Assembly (NCBI GenBank): GCA_030704615.1 | Contig: CM060734.1 | Span: forward strand, 53,462,042 to 53,522,041 | DNA length: 60,000 nt | Reading direction: 5' to 3' | DNA from: Takakia lepidozioides | Lineage: Eukaryota; Streptophyta; Takakiopsida; Takakiales; Takakiaceae | In this document: one piece after another, positions 1 to 11,320 of the stretch | Position numbering within the stretch: position 1 is the stretch's first letter | Layout of the letters: each line of letters opens with the position of its first letter | Position numbers and translations under genes: made by a program | Notes under the pieces: model-generated | The model's database searches: none | Told to the model about the DNA's origin: nothing | What the model saw: the letters and a program-made list of their open reading frames with translations, nothing else

Positions 1-1385
1 GGACAGGAACATGCTTGTTGGGGAGATCTGTATCTATTTCAAGGAACATGTTAAGCTTGTACCGAACCCAAACGGTCAGCACTCGGAGCCGAGCAAAGGC
101 CTTACTCACCCAATGCAATATCTCCAACAAAGGTCTATGTGGGGCCACCTACTCGTCATGTGCAGTGGCTGCCATAGTGCATAACTTACAATGGACTATA
201 TGTTTCGAGGATGATGCAACCCACAAGTAATGTAATGGCTGACAACGTAACATTCACCCTCGCTGACAACGTAACAGTCACTAGAAAGGAACTGAAGCCG
301 GAGAATTTATATGGCAGGCCGGCACTAGATCCCATGGGTACAAAGATACATTACTTTACACATGAGCTCTGCCTGCAGGTTCTCACATCCTCGAGATTCA
401 AGTAGACATGTATTACTGGAATTGTTGTTGTTTTATCCCTGGAATAAAGCTCAAAGCTGACGTGAGTTTCCAGTCATCTCCTGAGCAGAAATCCTTCAAT
501 TCCGTTGTCAGAAATCCACCTTGATTAGTCTACTTAGATGCTTATCTCGGCATAATCTTAAGTATTAGCAAGACCAACAAGGTGGGTCCCCAGTGCAGCT
601 CACTAAGTTGTCTCGTATTAAATGATATGAACAGAATTTCGGCACTGTAGAAACAATCGGCCCGTGAGAGCAAGTGTGCATGTCCAACCTGTCAGAATTC
701 ATAACGTGTTTACACCAGTCAGGTTACGTAGCAAAACCCCAGGCTATGGCAGGGTTCAGGCCCCTCCCGAAGAGGGAAACCCACTAACATACAGAAAGCA
801 CGCGGAGAAGAAAATCCATGGTGCATCTTTGGCAGCAGGACTCGCAATCTGAATTCAGCTCTCACAAGCCAAACATCTAGACTGTCATGGATCCAAGATA
901 CACTGCTCGCCCACGACATACGTACCCGTCCGGTTCTGCATGCCAATTCATCTCATATATACCCTACGCTACTTCCCCCTCCTCTCAGTATGCTGTTGCA
1001 AAACTGAACACAGCTTTTTTGACTGGTTCAACATGGAGATAAGCTTGTGCGATGGTACACTCGGAGCAATTTAAAGCCCAGCAAGGACTACGACTGCCGC
1101 CCTTGCGAACACACACACGGGCCACCCTTCGTCCCTCTCCTGCAGTAACCGCCCATTCCTTGACTTTCTAGGATTTCAAAGATACGATGCAATCTCAAGG
1201 GAAGCCCAGCTAGTTGAGATCAGTTGGTGAAGTGGGTCATGCTCCATGGGCTGCCTGTGTCACCCATATCATATGATCCACCCTCTTCACATGTCCCTCT
1301 TGAATCTTATCCCACTCAGCTTTTTATGCGAAAAAACCCTAATCCCAAAACCTAAACTTTTAGAAAGGGGCCTGCCTTTTCGGCC
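1..1385. other. no supported gene
   Basis: Only short open frames without recognisable domains or splice pattern are seen. A 14-base phrase (GCTGACAACGTAAC) occurs twice close together near 238-275. I see no terminal repeats, tRNA or retroelement domain. The stretch is probably decayed intergenic or repeat DNA. Confidence 0.5.
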
Positions 1386-1389
1386 CCGG

Positions 1390-2080
1390 ATTTGTGAATG
1401 TTTGCATCATCTTATTCTATGCGCGTATACAGGTAGCTCGAAGGCGGCAAATGATTTTTTTGGACAAAGACAAACAACTAGTCATGGACAATTGTTTTGG
1501 AACCCATGGTGTTGCCACCTTGCATCCCGCTTTGACTACATGGGTTGGGCATTTTGGAGAGTTTGGTAGCCCTTTTTGGTTGAGTAAGTGAAGAAGGGGT
1601 GAGGCCCTCTTGGGATATTCCAAGACCATTTGTCCGGGTCCATGGAGAGTTCAGCCAGTGGTCTTCCCAAGATCCAAAAAAACCAATTGGTCTGCAGCCA
1701 CTTTGGGAGTCCATAGGGGTTGGAACTGGGTCAATATCCTTGGAAGGTAAGGTCCATCCACAGGCCCTAACCTTAGTCAATGGGATGAGCGGGATGCTTA
1801 ATGGCTGATCCGAGAGAAGCTGCAGCGACGTAGTGGTGTGATCTATGGAGAATGGAAAGACTTCATGATGGTGATCCAAGGTCTCTATCACAAAGAAGAT
1901 CGTGAGGGCATCCTGATGAATGGCCAAGGCCCACAAATTGTGATGGGACAGTTGCAGGCCAGACTGAAGGCTAGCAAGCCACAAGGGAGAGATTGATTTC
2001 TTGATTTCATGGTAACCTTTAATGCCTTGGTTTTCCCAACCAATGCAGCAACTGAATCGAGCGATTTCCAGTCCCAATTG
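1390..2080 (-). mobile_element. LINE ORF2 fragment (region between RT and zf-RVT)
   Basis: The minus-strand translation, across frame breaks, parallels the LINE copy just to the right. Both contain a WILGRPL phrase, followed by a PFF...Y..KK..QTL block and then a SKxxxKWQ-like block, in the same order as in the copies at about 3.25-3.8 kb and about 30.4 kb. Neither end is complete and no poly-A-like tail is seen on its 3' side, so it is a truncated dead copy. A long minus-strand open frame (1478-2077) overlaps it but is not in the LINE frame throughout. The call rests on motif order, not on an alignment. Confidence 0.45.
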
Positions 2081-2109
2081 TGCCAGAGGTGTCCAACCCT
2101 GCTGACCCC

Positions 2110-3850
2110 AAGGTAATCCTAGGGGGTCTTCTTTTCTTTTTCTTTTTTTCTTTTTTTCTTAAACAGGGGACTTTGCCCTGGAAGATTTATTTATGTTTAT
2201 TTTTTATGGGGGAAAAAAGTAAAACCCCTAAAAGTACCATGAAGGTATACACACCGTAGACAATGACGGACGAACCGACCTCCTATTGGAGAATTCCAAA
2301 AAATTAGGGCATTATGCCTAATGTAGTGCTGAGTGGTTTTTTGAGTATCTCACCCAAGGAGCTTCTAGCGAGCAGCAATCTAAGAGCAGGTGTAGGTTTT
2401 GCCAGCAGAGGTAGAGTCCTAGCAAAGAACTTGATGATGACTACTACTCTACTGCTATCGATCTGCTCTTGGAATGTCAACGGAACTTGAGTCTCGCAGC
2501 TGACTTGATGTGGCGCCAGTTAATGTCTCTGTCAAATTCGGGGGAGAGTTTGGATGGGCGCCCTGAGCCCCTCCAGGCGACTGGTGGGCTGGCAGCCCAG
2601 TTGCATTCGCTTGGTGAAGTGGTAGTGCAGATGTGCCCTTGCCTGCCCCAGGACGATCTGAAGTCTGCATGCAAGTTGGCTGCTTGTTGAGGGTGTTTGT
2701 CCATTTCTACACACAGTTTCACCCATGCCTTTCTAGCATCAATCTGCAAATCCCAAAATATGCGAACTAATACTGCGGATAGTGACAGAGTTTCACCAGA
2801 GAGTGACCAGGAGCAACGTACTCTCCATAGTTGTCATAGTGTAGAAACCCGGAGGCTTTCAAAGACTGGGCAATCAATGGATTTCGATTTGGAAGAGGTG
2901 TCATAGTTTAAAAATAATTTGAGTGGCGTCTATGGTTGGGTATCCCAGATGGTGTAAAAAGCTTTTATGATTCTCCAGATTATTTTGGGCCCTGGCACAA
3001 GAGGAGGCAGTGTTCTAAAGATTCTAGCACTCCTGTGGAGCAGCATAAGCATAAAAGAGCATCCTGGAATTGAAGCCATTCTCCCACCTTGAGCACTCTA
3101 TTCACAATTTTCCATAGGAATGCAAACGTTTTTGTAGATTTGGTCTTGCTCCAGAGTTGCTCCAAATTGCTTTCCAATTTTCATTGGGAAAGCCATAGTC
3201 CTGCCATTTAACATTCCACTTGGAGTGGAGAGGGTTAAGTTTGGCCAGTGTTTTGCGGGCTTTTTTGCCTGAGTAGTTGAAGAAGGGGACTTGGGATCGG
3301 CCAAAGGACCATGTCTACTCCTTAGGGTCAAATTGCCGGTCTACTAGCGGCCTTCCTAAAATCCAGATAAGTTGTTTGTTGCAAGTCAGATATGTAGAGG
3401 TAAGGTGGGATCAGGTTGAGGGTTCATATCTTTTGTTGGGTACGACCGGCAACATATCCTAACCGGGGTATGTGGAAAGATGGGGTAATCAATGGATCGC
3501 TCGCTATTTAGAGACAAAGCCATAGAAACAGGGTCAATACTGAAGGGAAATCCTGTCAAGGTATGATCGGATTTGTGGAGAACGAAAAGACAGTTAGCTT
3601 ATTGTGGAGGATCCCAAGAGTCCAGTAAAGGGATTGGGGATTTGAAGGACCAGTCTGGAGATTCGAGAGCCAAGTGGGGGGGATGGAGGCTGTGATTTGA
3701 GGCAATCCAGCCCTGGCCCTGTTTTTGCCTATAGATAGTGCAATGATATCTGCCTCTTTAAAGCCATTGTTGCACCATATATCTTTGAGCCAAATGTTGT
3801 TCCCCTTAGGATTTCATTCATTCATTAAGAAGATAAAAGATAGAGTTGGG
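2110..3850 (-). mobile_element. 5'-truncated LINE, 3' half with zf-RVT domain
   Basis: At 3177-2980 the minus strand encodes a zinc-binding reverse-transcriptase tail (zf-RVT type): FLWKIVNRVLKVGEWL, then a cysteine pair and ESLEHCLLLC. Downstream, a C-terminal tail contains DINWRHIKSAARL, matching DVNWRHKRLRKGKS of the LINE at 31.1 kb, so the two belong to one family. The 3' end has a CAGGGC...GTCCC hairpin-like phrase followed by an A/G-rich tail (minus strand, 2160-2115). The same arrangement closes the plus-strand copy at 31.37 kb. Frameshifts and stops are frequent. The 5' side fades near 3850, where the next LINE begins. Confidence 0.75.
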
Positions 3851-4435
3851 ATCATCAAATTAAAAGATGAGAAAAAGATTATCCTTCGAGAATAAGATTG
3901 ACGGCTGGGTGATGAGACGATTGTTGGGCGCTCCACGTTCTGCGGTGAGTGCGTTAGGGACTTAGCCATTTCTTCCTCTCTCCTCTATAGCTTCCTAGGC
4001 TGCACTTCATCCCCCGCAACTCTTCAGCGGTGCACTTTCATTACAATCCCATCTCTACAGGGCTGCTCATTGTTCCTTCTTCGTCTCTCCTCACTCTTCA
4101 TCACCAAGAGACGTGGCCTTTTCTACGAGCATGCAAGAAATGTCTCTCCACTTCTCTTTTTAGCTGCTTGCTAGCCTCTCCCACGCTCGTCATTCGATGC
4201 AGGAGCGGCGCTCTTCAATTTCCCTGGCATGAGTTTAATGAGTTTGGCGGTCGTCTCCCTCCCCCCTAGCAATGCCCATTTTGCTCTCTCGTCTGATCGC
4301 TGCGTCCAGTGCCTCTTCAACTCTCTCTTCATTCTTCCTCCCTGGCCACTATTCTTCCTCACGTTTTCCCTTGCTACTTTCCTCTTTGCTCTCGGTCGCA
4401 TCTGTTTCACCTACAAGCTCTACCCACCGAGCTCT

Positions 4436-4660
4436 ATGGCTTGCGTTCCTGCGGCAATCAGTGGTCAGGGTTTCAGAGGCGACTACATAGGAGACAACAG
4501 AGGTGACAACAGGAGAAACAACATATCAAAGCACCAAGGAAAAAGACCTTCAGTTAGTCAGGGCCTGCTTGGAGCTGGCCCAAGACCCCCTCTTTCGCTT
4601 GTCAGGCCTCCCATGATGTGGAGTGAAAGTGCAGCGCCATCTGATGAGAACCAGCCTATT
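4436..4660 (+). pseudogene. LINE ORF1, N-terminal piece left of the CACTA insertion
   Basis: The frame starts at MACVPAAISGQGF and is rich in Gly, Asn, Arg and Asp, ending DENQPI exactly at the CACTA target site. The frame is also open upstream to 4229, so the ATG at 4436 is a choice made because the upstream sequence is CT-rich and leader-like. No domain is visible in this low-complexity head. Its identity comes from the perfect in-frame join with the DUF4283-like segment at 12741. Confidence 0.6.
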
Positions 4661-4920
4661 CACTACAAGAAAAAGGGGGGGGGGGGGTTGCGACGCCGCG
4701 GCATGCCCTTTTGGGGCGGGGGAAAACCCAAATTTGCGACGCCCGGGCGTCGCAAGCCCGTCGCCAAAAAAACGACGCTATAGGTGAAACCGCAATTTGC
4801 CACGCCCCGGCATTGGAAAAAAAAAAAAAAAAAAAAAAAAAACTACTTTGCAATGCAGAATTAGCACCATCGGGGGGTCGCAAAGTGCGACGCCCGGACG
4901 TCACAATTTAAGGGGGTAAA
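4661..4920. repeat. CACTA left terminal and subterminal repeats
   Basis: The terminal motif is followed by a G run and several copies of TTGCGACGCC/GGCGTCGCAA, including a near-palindrome around 4734-4765. A run of about 27 A residues lies at about 4817-4843. In known CACTA elements such arrays are transposase-binding sites; here the role is inferred. Confidence 0.75.
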
Positions 4921-5109
4921 TTTGAATTTAGGCAGGAAAAATTGAATTTGAAATTTGAATTTCAAAAACTTGTTGATCATTGACTCCGGTTCTGTCTAAT
5001 GGCAATATGTTCAATTCTACATATACCATGCAATGCATACTTAAACCTAAGACCTCCACGTTATAACATTTCTAAGACACTACAAACTAACCAACACACC
5101 TACGCTACA

Positions 5110-5836
5110 TGTCGCGCACCTCACTTCGGTAAGCTCCCCTTCAAGTCATAGTTACTCGCTTCGATGCGCGTGCCTAACTCCCAACCTGGCCGCCGGGCCA
5201 ACTCGGAGCTTCGGCTGCTCACCGGGATATAACGGTCCTCTTTTACTCTTCCAAAAGACCCTCCACCAATTTGGGCCTAGTGGAAATTCCCTTTGGTAGA
5301 TGGCAGTCTAGAATAGCTCCCCACTCCTTGGTCGCTTTCCGGCTCGCTCGCTTACTCACTAGTTTTTGGTCACCAACGGGCTTGCACTGTTCTCGGGGTT
5401 ACTACTCCCTATATATACTTCTGTGACTGTCCGCGGGGGTTTCACAAACAACCTTGCCATTTTATGGCGAACCACCACAAAGACCCTCGACTCCCGGTGA
5501 TGAGTCGCGGTGAGTCTTGGCCCACCCACCACGGCCCCATTGGACCATGATGGGTCCCAAGACTCCCCACGACTCCCACCACAAGGTCTCCGCCCCATGG
5601 TGAGTCCTATGTCACCCCCACTAAGTCCCACTAAGCTACCACCACCCCTTGTGGAGCTACCCCCACCGCAACCCGGTATGCGGGGCTCCACCTAGTGAAC
5701 GCCTCCACCTCCTTGAGTGTCTTGGGCACTCAAGGGTGCTTCAGCCCCCCGTACCTATTGCTGCCACCGCCCCCACCACAGGGGCAGCCCCTCTGCGTCC
5801 CGATCCCCTGCCCTCAAGGAAAAGGGCCGCGAGACA
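5110..5836 (-). repeat. 3' LTR of the gypsy element
   Basis: About 727 bp, repeated at 11321-12022. It differs from the other LTR by small tandem expansions, for example an extra block around 5500-5512 and an extra GTCCCACTAA phrase near 5625. CGAGACA at its inner end is shortened to CGACA in the other LTR. Confidence 0.92.
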
Positions 5837-5852
5837 CACCCCTACCAACAGG
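5837..5852 (-). promoter_or_regulatory. polypurine tract candidate
   Basis: Read on the element strand, GGTAGGGGTG lies directly before the start of the 3' LTR. Position and purine richness fit a plus-strand primer, although two pyrimidines interrupt it. Confidence 0.5.
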
Positions 5853-6723
5853 GAGTCGATGTCCTCATCGACTTGTCCATTTTGTAGAAACGAACATCGA
5901 AGTTGTGGCGTCCCACATCAAGGAGTTTGTTTCCGCACCATGACGTCCCATGGCAAAGAACCAAACCCCACACTTGACTCTACTCTCCACTAGCTAGTTC
6001 GGCCGACTTCCTCCAAGTCCCGGCCAAGGGTGGAGCCTCTCAAGCTCCTCCCAGTGCACTCTTCCTGGCCTACTCCAAGGCCAAGGAACGATCCTCCACG
6101 AGGATTGAATCGCCTTACTGCAACAACATTGCTTTGCGACCGTTCATGATGCCGTTTTTGGCATCACCTTGAATTTTTTTTTATTAGGAAGATAACCTTG
6201 AACTAACCATGCGCCCCAATCACTACAATTGGGTCCGCCTTGGAATGTTGACCTGAGGTACGGGAACACGCCGAAACCGCACTACGACTTCGTCCCGAGG
6301 CTACACGATTATAGTACATGAACGGAAGCACGTAGCTTCCGCGTTAGCCCGCACTACAAGGCAACCCCCTCAGTAGCGCAGTTATAGTACGCGCATGCGC
6401 CAGGTGTGCACTAGCACGTGAACTCCCAAGGAAGGCACAAGTTTCATTGCCCCTTGGATGGGAGTCACCCGATTTCGGCACTACGCAAACACACGATTAA
6501 TCCAATTTACCTCTCCCACTTTTGTAAGCTAGCATGCATTCTACACACTAACCAACCATACCATGCATCACCATTCCAAACAAAATAGGATGCACAACAT
6601 TTGGAAACCATTTCATTTATAACAAAATTTGTACAATACAAGTTTTTGCAATTGGATTCCTGAGCTAGCTAAGCCGGGCTAAGCATGCATTTCCTCCTCC
6701 ATGATCCAAGGTTGATGTCCCCA
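5853..6723. other. untranslated region between chromodomain and polypurine tract
   Basis: About 870 bp inside the gypsy element with no domain-bearing frame. It is likely 3' untranslated sequence of the element. Palindromic CTACG/CGTAG-rich pieces occur around 6255-6380, but I cannot assign them a role. Confidence 0.45.
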
Positions 6724-8056
6724 TCAACGTTTCTTCCGCTTTTGAGGTCGCCATTCGAAAGCTGCAACCGCCTCGGATGCGTTTCCCATTTCTGAGGCAC
6801 GCACCCAAAATGCCTCCACATGATAATAGCCCTTCCATTTCACGAGATATTCCATTTCTTGATTCTTGAACCTCCTCGACTTAAGCACTGCCTCCACCTC
6901 GTACTCGGGTTCATTTTCATGATCCAATAGCACAGGTGGCGGACGCAACACTTGATGCTGATTTGGACGTGCTTCATCTTTGAAGTAAGGCTTCAAAATG
7001 AAGACGTGGAATACCGGGTGCACCTTGATGTTTGCCAGCAGCTCCAATTCATACACGTCTCATTCATAACCTTTCGGATGCGAAAGGGTCCCGCATACGG
7101 AGGTACGAACTTCGGACTCACTTCCGGAGGTAGTCAAAAATTCTTGATGTTCAACCAGACCTCCATGCCTACCTCAAACTTAACTTCCCTCCGCTTCCGA
7201 TTCGCCTGCCATTTATACCGTTTCCTAGCTTTGGCAATGTTGTACTTTGCGAGCTTCAACAAACGCTCGCGTTCTTCCAGTACCGCCGTTGTTGCCGGTT
7301 CCTCAACATCCTGGGCGGCCCAACTTGTCGGCACCAGAGGTGCCTTTCCATAGACCAATACGAAAGGGGAAACTCCCGTTGCGGAGTGTTTTGTGTTATT
7401 ATAACAAAACTATGTCGCGTCCAAGTGCTCCACCCAGTCTGATTGGTCTGCCGACACGTAATTCCGCAATATCTGCTTCACCACGGAATTCACTCTTTCC
7501 GTTTCGCCGTCCGTCGTAGGTCGGAAGGCGGTGCTCATCTTGAGCCTCGTCCCCATCTTCTTCCAAAATGCCCTCCAAAATTTACTCGTAAACTTTGGAT
7601 CACGGTCCGAGACAATATCCTTCGGGAGTCCATGATGCTTGAAGACATGGGCGAAGAAAAGTCGCCCCGTCTCCTGCGCCGTTGCCGTCTCCTTGGTGGG
7701 GATGAAATGACCCATTTTACTGAACCTATCCACCATCACCATGATCGCATCGAATCTATTTAACAGCGGCATAGCAGTCATGAAATCCATCGAGACACTT
7801 TCCCAAGACCCCTCTGGAAATTGGCAAGGGTTGTAACAGCCCCGCTTGCTTTTTGTACTCGCTCCGGTTTTCTTGGCATGTGGTGCATGTCTTGACATAC
7901 TCCTCGGCCTCCTCCCTTAGTTTGGGCCAGAAATACTCTTTCTTCAAGAGTGCCGCGGTGCGCTTGGCTCCGCTGTGGCCCGCAAGCGGGCCATCATGGC
8001 ATTCTCTCAAGAGACTATCTCTGATCCCTCCCTTCGGCACGTAGAGACGCTTTTGC
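6724..8056 (-). pseudogene. gypsy pol: integrase with C-terminal chromodomain
   Basis: The zinc-binding HHCC part (H...H with CTTCQ, about 7990-7870) overlaps in another frame the catalytic core. The core keeps its D,D,E triad in SMDFMTAMP, VSDRDPKF and TDGETERVN. After frame breaks comes a basic GPY-like stretch, then a chromodomain (YEVEAVLKSRR, EYLVKWKGY, near 6900-6780). The chromodomain places the element in the chromoviruses, where it is thought to steer insertion to particular chromatin. The final stop lies just before 6724. At least three frameshifts or stops make it inactive. Confidence 0.87.
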
Positions 8057-9668
8057 TTATACCGGAGCAGTCCATTTTTGCAAGTAGAATTGCGATTTAA
8101 CCCCCATCCTCAAGTCCCACATCACAGACTTCGTCATCTCATCCTTCCGGTAAGCCTTCCGGATCTTCCTTTGGAGGTCCGTCTCGCCCCTGTACACCAA
8201 CATGAGCTGCTGCTTTCTACTTAAAGCATCGGCCACCACATTGTCACGTCCCGGTTTGTACTGGATATCCACGTCGAACACCGCCAAAGTATCTTGCCAC
8301 CTAAGTTGTTTTGGGGTCAACTTAGGCTGCGTGGCAAAATACTTCACCGTGACATTGTCCGTGAACACCTTCACCGGGTTGGAACCAACATAGTGGCGCT
8401 AAAGCTCAAGGCAATGCACCACCACCTTCATTTCCTTCTTATGCGTAGACCACCGTCGCTCCACTTCATTCAGTTTTTTACTTTCGTAAGCCACTGGACG
8501 TTCATCCTGTATGAGTACACCCCCTATTGCGAAGTCCTGCGCATCCGTATATTGAATCACAAATGGATGGTTGAACTCCGGGATTTTGAGGACTGGAGCT
8601 TCCGCCATCCGCTACTTCAACTCGGCAAAAGCTTGGCCACAAAAGGTATTCCATACCCAGACTTTGGATTTACACATAAGGTCCGACAACGGCCCCATGA
8701 TCTTGGCGAAATTTCTCACATACTTCCGGTAATAGGAGACGAGTCCTAGGAAGGATCGCACTACCGGGACCGATGTCGAAGGCTCCCAGTCCAAGATCAC
8801 TCTCACCTTTCTGTCATCCATTTTGATCCCATCTTGTGCAATCACATGCCCCAGGAACTCCACTTTTGTGACCCCGAATTCACACTTTGAAGCTTTAGCA
8901 TACAGCTTCTATTCCCGCAATTTCTGGAACACCCTTTTGAGGTGTTCCAGGTGCTCTTCCTTTGTTTTTGAGTACACCAATATGTCGTCGATGTATACGA
9001 TCACAAAGTCATCCAACCACTCTTGGAAAAGGCTGTTCATTAGCGTGCTAAAGGTCGCGGGTGTGTTGGTGAGCCCAAAAGGCATCACCAAGAATTCATA
9101 CAAACCATATCTTGTCCTGCACGCGGTCTTCTCCTCATCTCCTTCCGCCACTCGGATCTGATGATACCCGGACCGTAAATCGATCCGGCTGAAATACTTC
9201 GCTCCTGCCAACCGATCGAAGAGGTCGTCGATCCTTGGCAAAGGGTATCGTTTCTTGATAGTCACCTTATTCATGGCCCTGTAATCAACACACATCCGCA
9301 GCGTCCCATTCTTCTTGTCTGCGAATAGCACCGGGGCTCCGTAAGGTGACTTACTCGGCCGGATGTACCCCTTTGACATTAAATCCTTGAGCTGAGCCTT
9401 TAGCTCGACCAACTCTCTGTGGCTCAACCGGTAGGGCGCCTTGGTAGGTGGCTCCAATCCCGGTATCACCTGAATCTTGTGGTCAACTCCTCTTCGCGGT
9501 GGCAAGCCGCTTGGTAAATCCTCCGGCATCACATCCTGGTATTTCTCCAGAATCCCCTTGATCCAATCTGGGCTCGGCTCCCCATCGCCTTCTCCCTTCA
9601 CTTGTCTTACATAAAGCAAAAACTGGGGCTCGTGTGACTCCTCCACGGCCCACTCCCTTTCTCCGAAA
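8057..9668 (-). pseudogene. gypsy pol: reverse transcriptase and RNase H
   Basis: RT motifs are in order: [44 protein letters not shown] and the catalytic YIDDILVYS. RNase H follows with FVIQYTDAQDFAIGGVL, YESKKLNEVERRW, VFTDN and RDNVVADALSR. In-frame TAG stops occur near 8907, 8610 and 8397. Comparison with the family suggests the original codons were CAG, CAG and TGG, all C:G to T:A changes. Thus the domain is complete in outline but not translatable. Confidence 0.88.
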
Positions 9669-10352
9669 GGAAAATCAGGTGCAACGCCTTATGGCGAACA
9701 AAAGGCGACCTTCGATGGAGTGTGCTTTAATTGCGGGGAGCCTGGGCACATGGCTAAGAAGTGTGCAAAACCCCGACAATTGAACATGACTCGGGCGACC
9801 ACAGAGCTGTCGGAAGATTTCATCAGCCGCTTGGTGGAAGCGGTGGTCACCAAGACTTGTAAGGTAGGCAACTACTCTTGTGAGTTGTATCAGGAAACTG
9901 ACGCCCTGCATAAAGGGAGTCAGTTATTGTTCGTGAGTGGGATAATTTTTGGAACTAACGTGTCGTTGTTGGTGGACACAGGAGTGACACCGGCAACGAC
10001 ACGGAAGCTGGGACTCCCGACAAGTGATGCGGGGGCCTCTATTGAGGTGCGTTCTACTAAAGGAAAACCACAATTGGCGACAACGTTGGCGTTCGATGTT
10101 CCTCTTCAGCTCGGGAGTTGGGAGGGACGTGAGAATTTCACCATTTGCGAGATCGATGGAGTGGATCTCATTTTGGGGATGACCTTTTTGTGCAGATCCG
10201 GAGCGGTCATAGATGGCCGCAAGAGAGTAGTCACGCTACCGTGTGGGCGTGGCAAAGTTTTACGGGTGTCAGAAATGTCCAACCCCGTGGGAGGGCGAAT
10301 AAACCTGCTATCGGGTGTCGTCTTAGCGTGTGAAGGCCTCCCTTCAATTTCC
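9669..10352 (+). pseudogene. inverted gag-pol segment: CCHC knuckle and aspartic protease
   Basis: The plus strand encodes CFNCGEPGHMAKKC, a CX2CX4HX4C nucleic-acid-binding knuckle, followed by a retropepsin-like domain with LLVDTGVT (catalytic Asp-Thr-Gly) and later DLILGMTFL. This piece belongs between gag (10353-11265) and RT (9668-8909) but lies on the other strand. Re-inverting it joins gag ...NGTWK to [10 protein letters not shown], and the protease end EGLPSIS to [10 protein letters not shown], in plausible frames. GGAAA at 9669-9673 and TTTCC at 10348-10352 are inverted copies at the breakpoints. The protease also seems to lack some residues after the active site. Confidence 0.85.
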
Positions 10353-11265
10353 ACGTGCCATTGTCGCCGCGTAGCCTATCCCACTTCTTTTCCGGTCGAA
10401 AGGAGTCACCCTCCTGCCGGGTCTTCTTGTGGTTCAGCTCCGTACGGCCTTGTCTTTCGCCCCTAGGGACATCCGAGAAACATTCAGCCCTCTCAATTGC
10501 CTCGTTCAAAGTCTTAGGTGGCTTCTCCTCCAACTTCCGCCTGGCCCATGGGGCCAGTCCCGCCACAAAGTTGAAGACCATTTCTGGTTCTGCCATGTCC
10601 GCGACTTCGAGCAACAGCACATTGAAAACTTGAACATATCCCCGAATGTCATCCGTTTGCTTCAAATTCCTCATCTTCTCCCAGGCGAGCCAGGACGCAT
10701 TGAGGGGCACAAATTGTCTCTTCATCGGTTCCTTGAACCCACTCCAGTTCAAGGTTTCCGGGTTTGGACCTCGGTCGTGAAGGCGTTTCTGCCACCATTG
10801 TTGAGCATAGCCCCTCAAATAGGTGGGAGCCACTTCCACCCGATCCTTGTCACTCAACTTGGTCGCCCGGAAGTACTGCTCTAGCTCCAAGAGCCAGCTG
10901 TTGAGTGCCTTCCGATTTCGGACCCCCTCGAAGGTGCCAGGTTCCTTAGGCTTCACCTTAAACTTTGCCTTAGTGGAAGTGGCATTAGCCGCCTTCAACA
11001 CGTCTTTCAACGTCCCGCCAAACTGCGCCAACAACCCTTCCCAAAAGACTGCTGGCATGGGAGGCATCTGTTGGTCTGTCGGACCTCTCAGGGATTCCTC
11101 GGGCTCCGACTCCTCATATTCCTCCCGTTCTTGAGCGGCCTCGCTTTCAAAAGCATGCATCGCTTCCTCAAATGGCCGCTTCGGTGACACGTCGCCCCCA
11201 TCGGGCTCACCAGGATCATCATCTTTCGGGCCGTTCCGCTTTCGCTTTGGCTTGCCCGCCCCCAT
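10353..11265 (-). pseudogene. gypsy gag (capsid part)
   Basis: The start is the ATG at 11265 (MGAGKPKRKRNG). An acidic and basic head is followed by a retrotransposon gag domain: KEPGTFEGVRN, LELEQYF, YLRGYAQQWW and a LKQTDDIRGYVQVF block. About 300 residues remain open, then the frame is cut at 10352 by the inversion breakpoint just after GDNGTW. The expected CCHC zinc knuckle is not here but on the opposite strand at 9720. The family packages the element RNA in virus-like particles; this copy cannot make an intact product. Confidence 0.85.
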
Positions 11266-11302
11266 GATGAGGCCAATCCCAAGGACAATCACTTACTGAA
11301 CT

Positions 11303-11319
11303 CTAAGCTCTCATACCAA
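11303..11319 (-). promoter_or_regulatory. primer-binding site, tRNA-iMet type
   Basis: Immediately inside the 5' LTR the minus strand reads TTGGTATGAGAGC. This matches the complement of the initiator tRNA-Met 3' end (TGGTATCAGAGC) with one mismatch. Such a site primes minus-strand DNA synthesis in many plant LTR elements. Confidence 0.75.
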
Positions 11320-11320
11320 C

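Noticed and set aside
4661-4911. Proteins predicted across GC-rich sequence at both CACTA ends
   Set aside because: Composition follows the GCGACGCC repeats and poly-A/poly-G runs; frames break at the element ends.
5356-5995. Proline-rich proteins in the LTRs
   Set aside because: The same frames recur in both LTRs and come from CCACC-rich LTR sequence; LTRs of this class do not encode proteins.
9720-10466. An independent plus-strand retroelement within the gypsy element
   Set aside because: It has only the knuckle and protease, no termini, and fits exactly the gap between gag and RT of the surrounding element.
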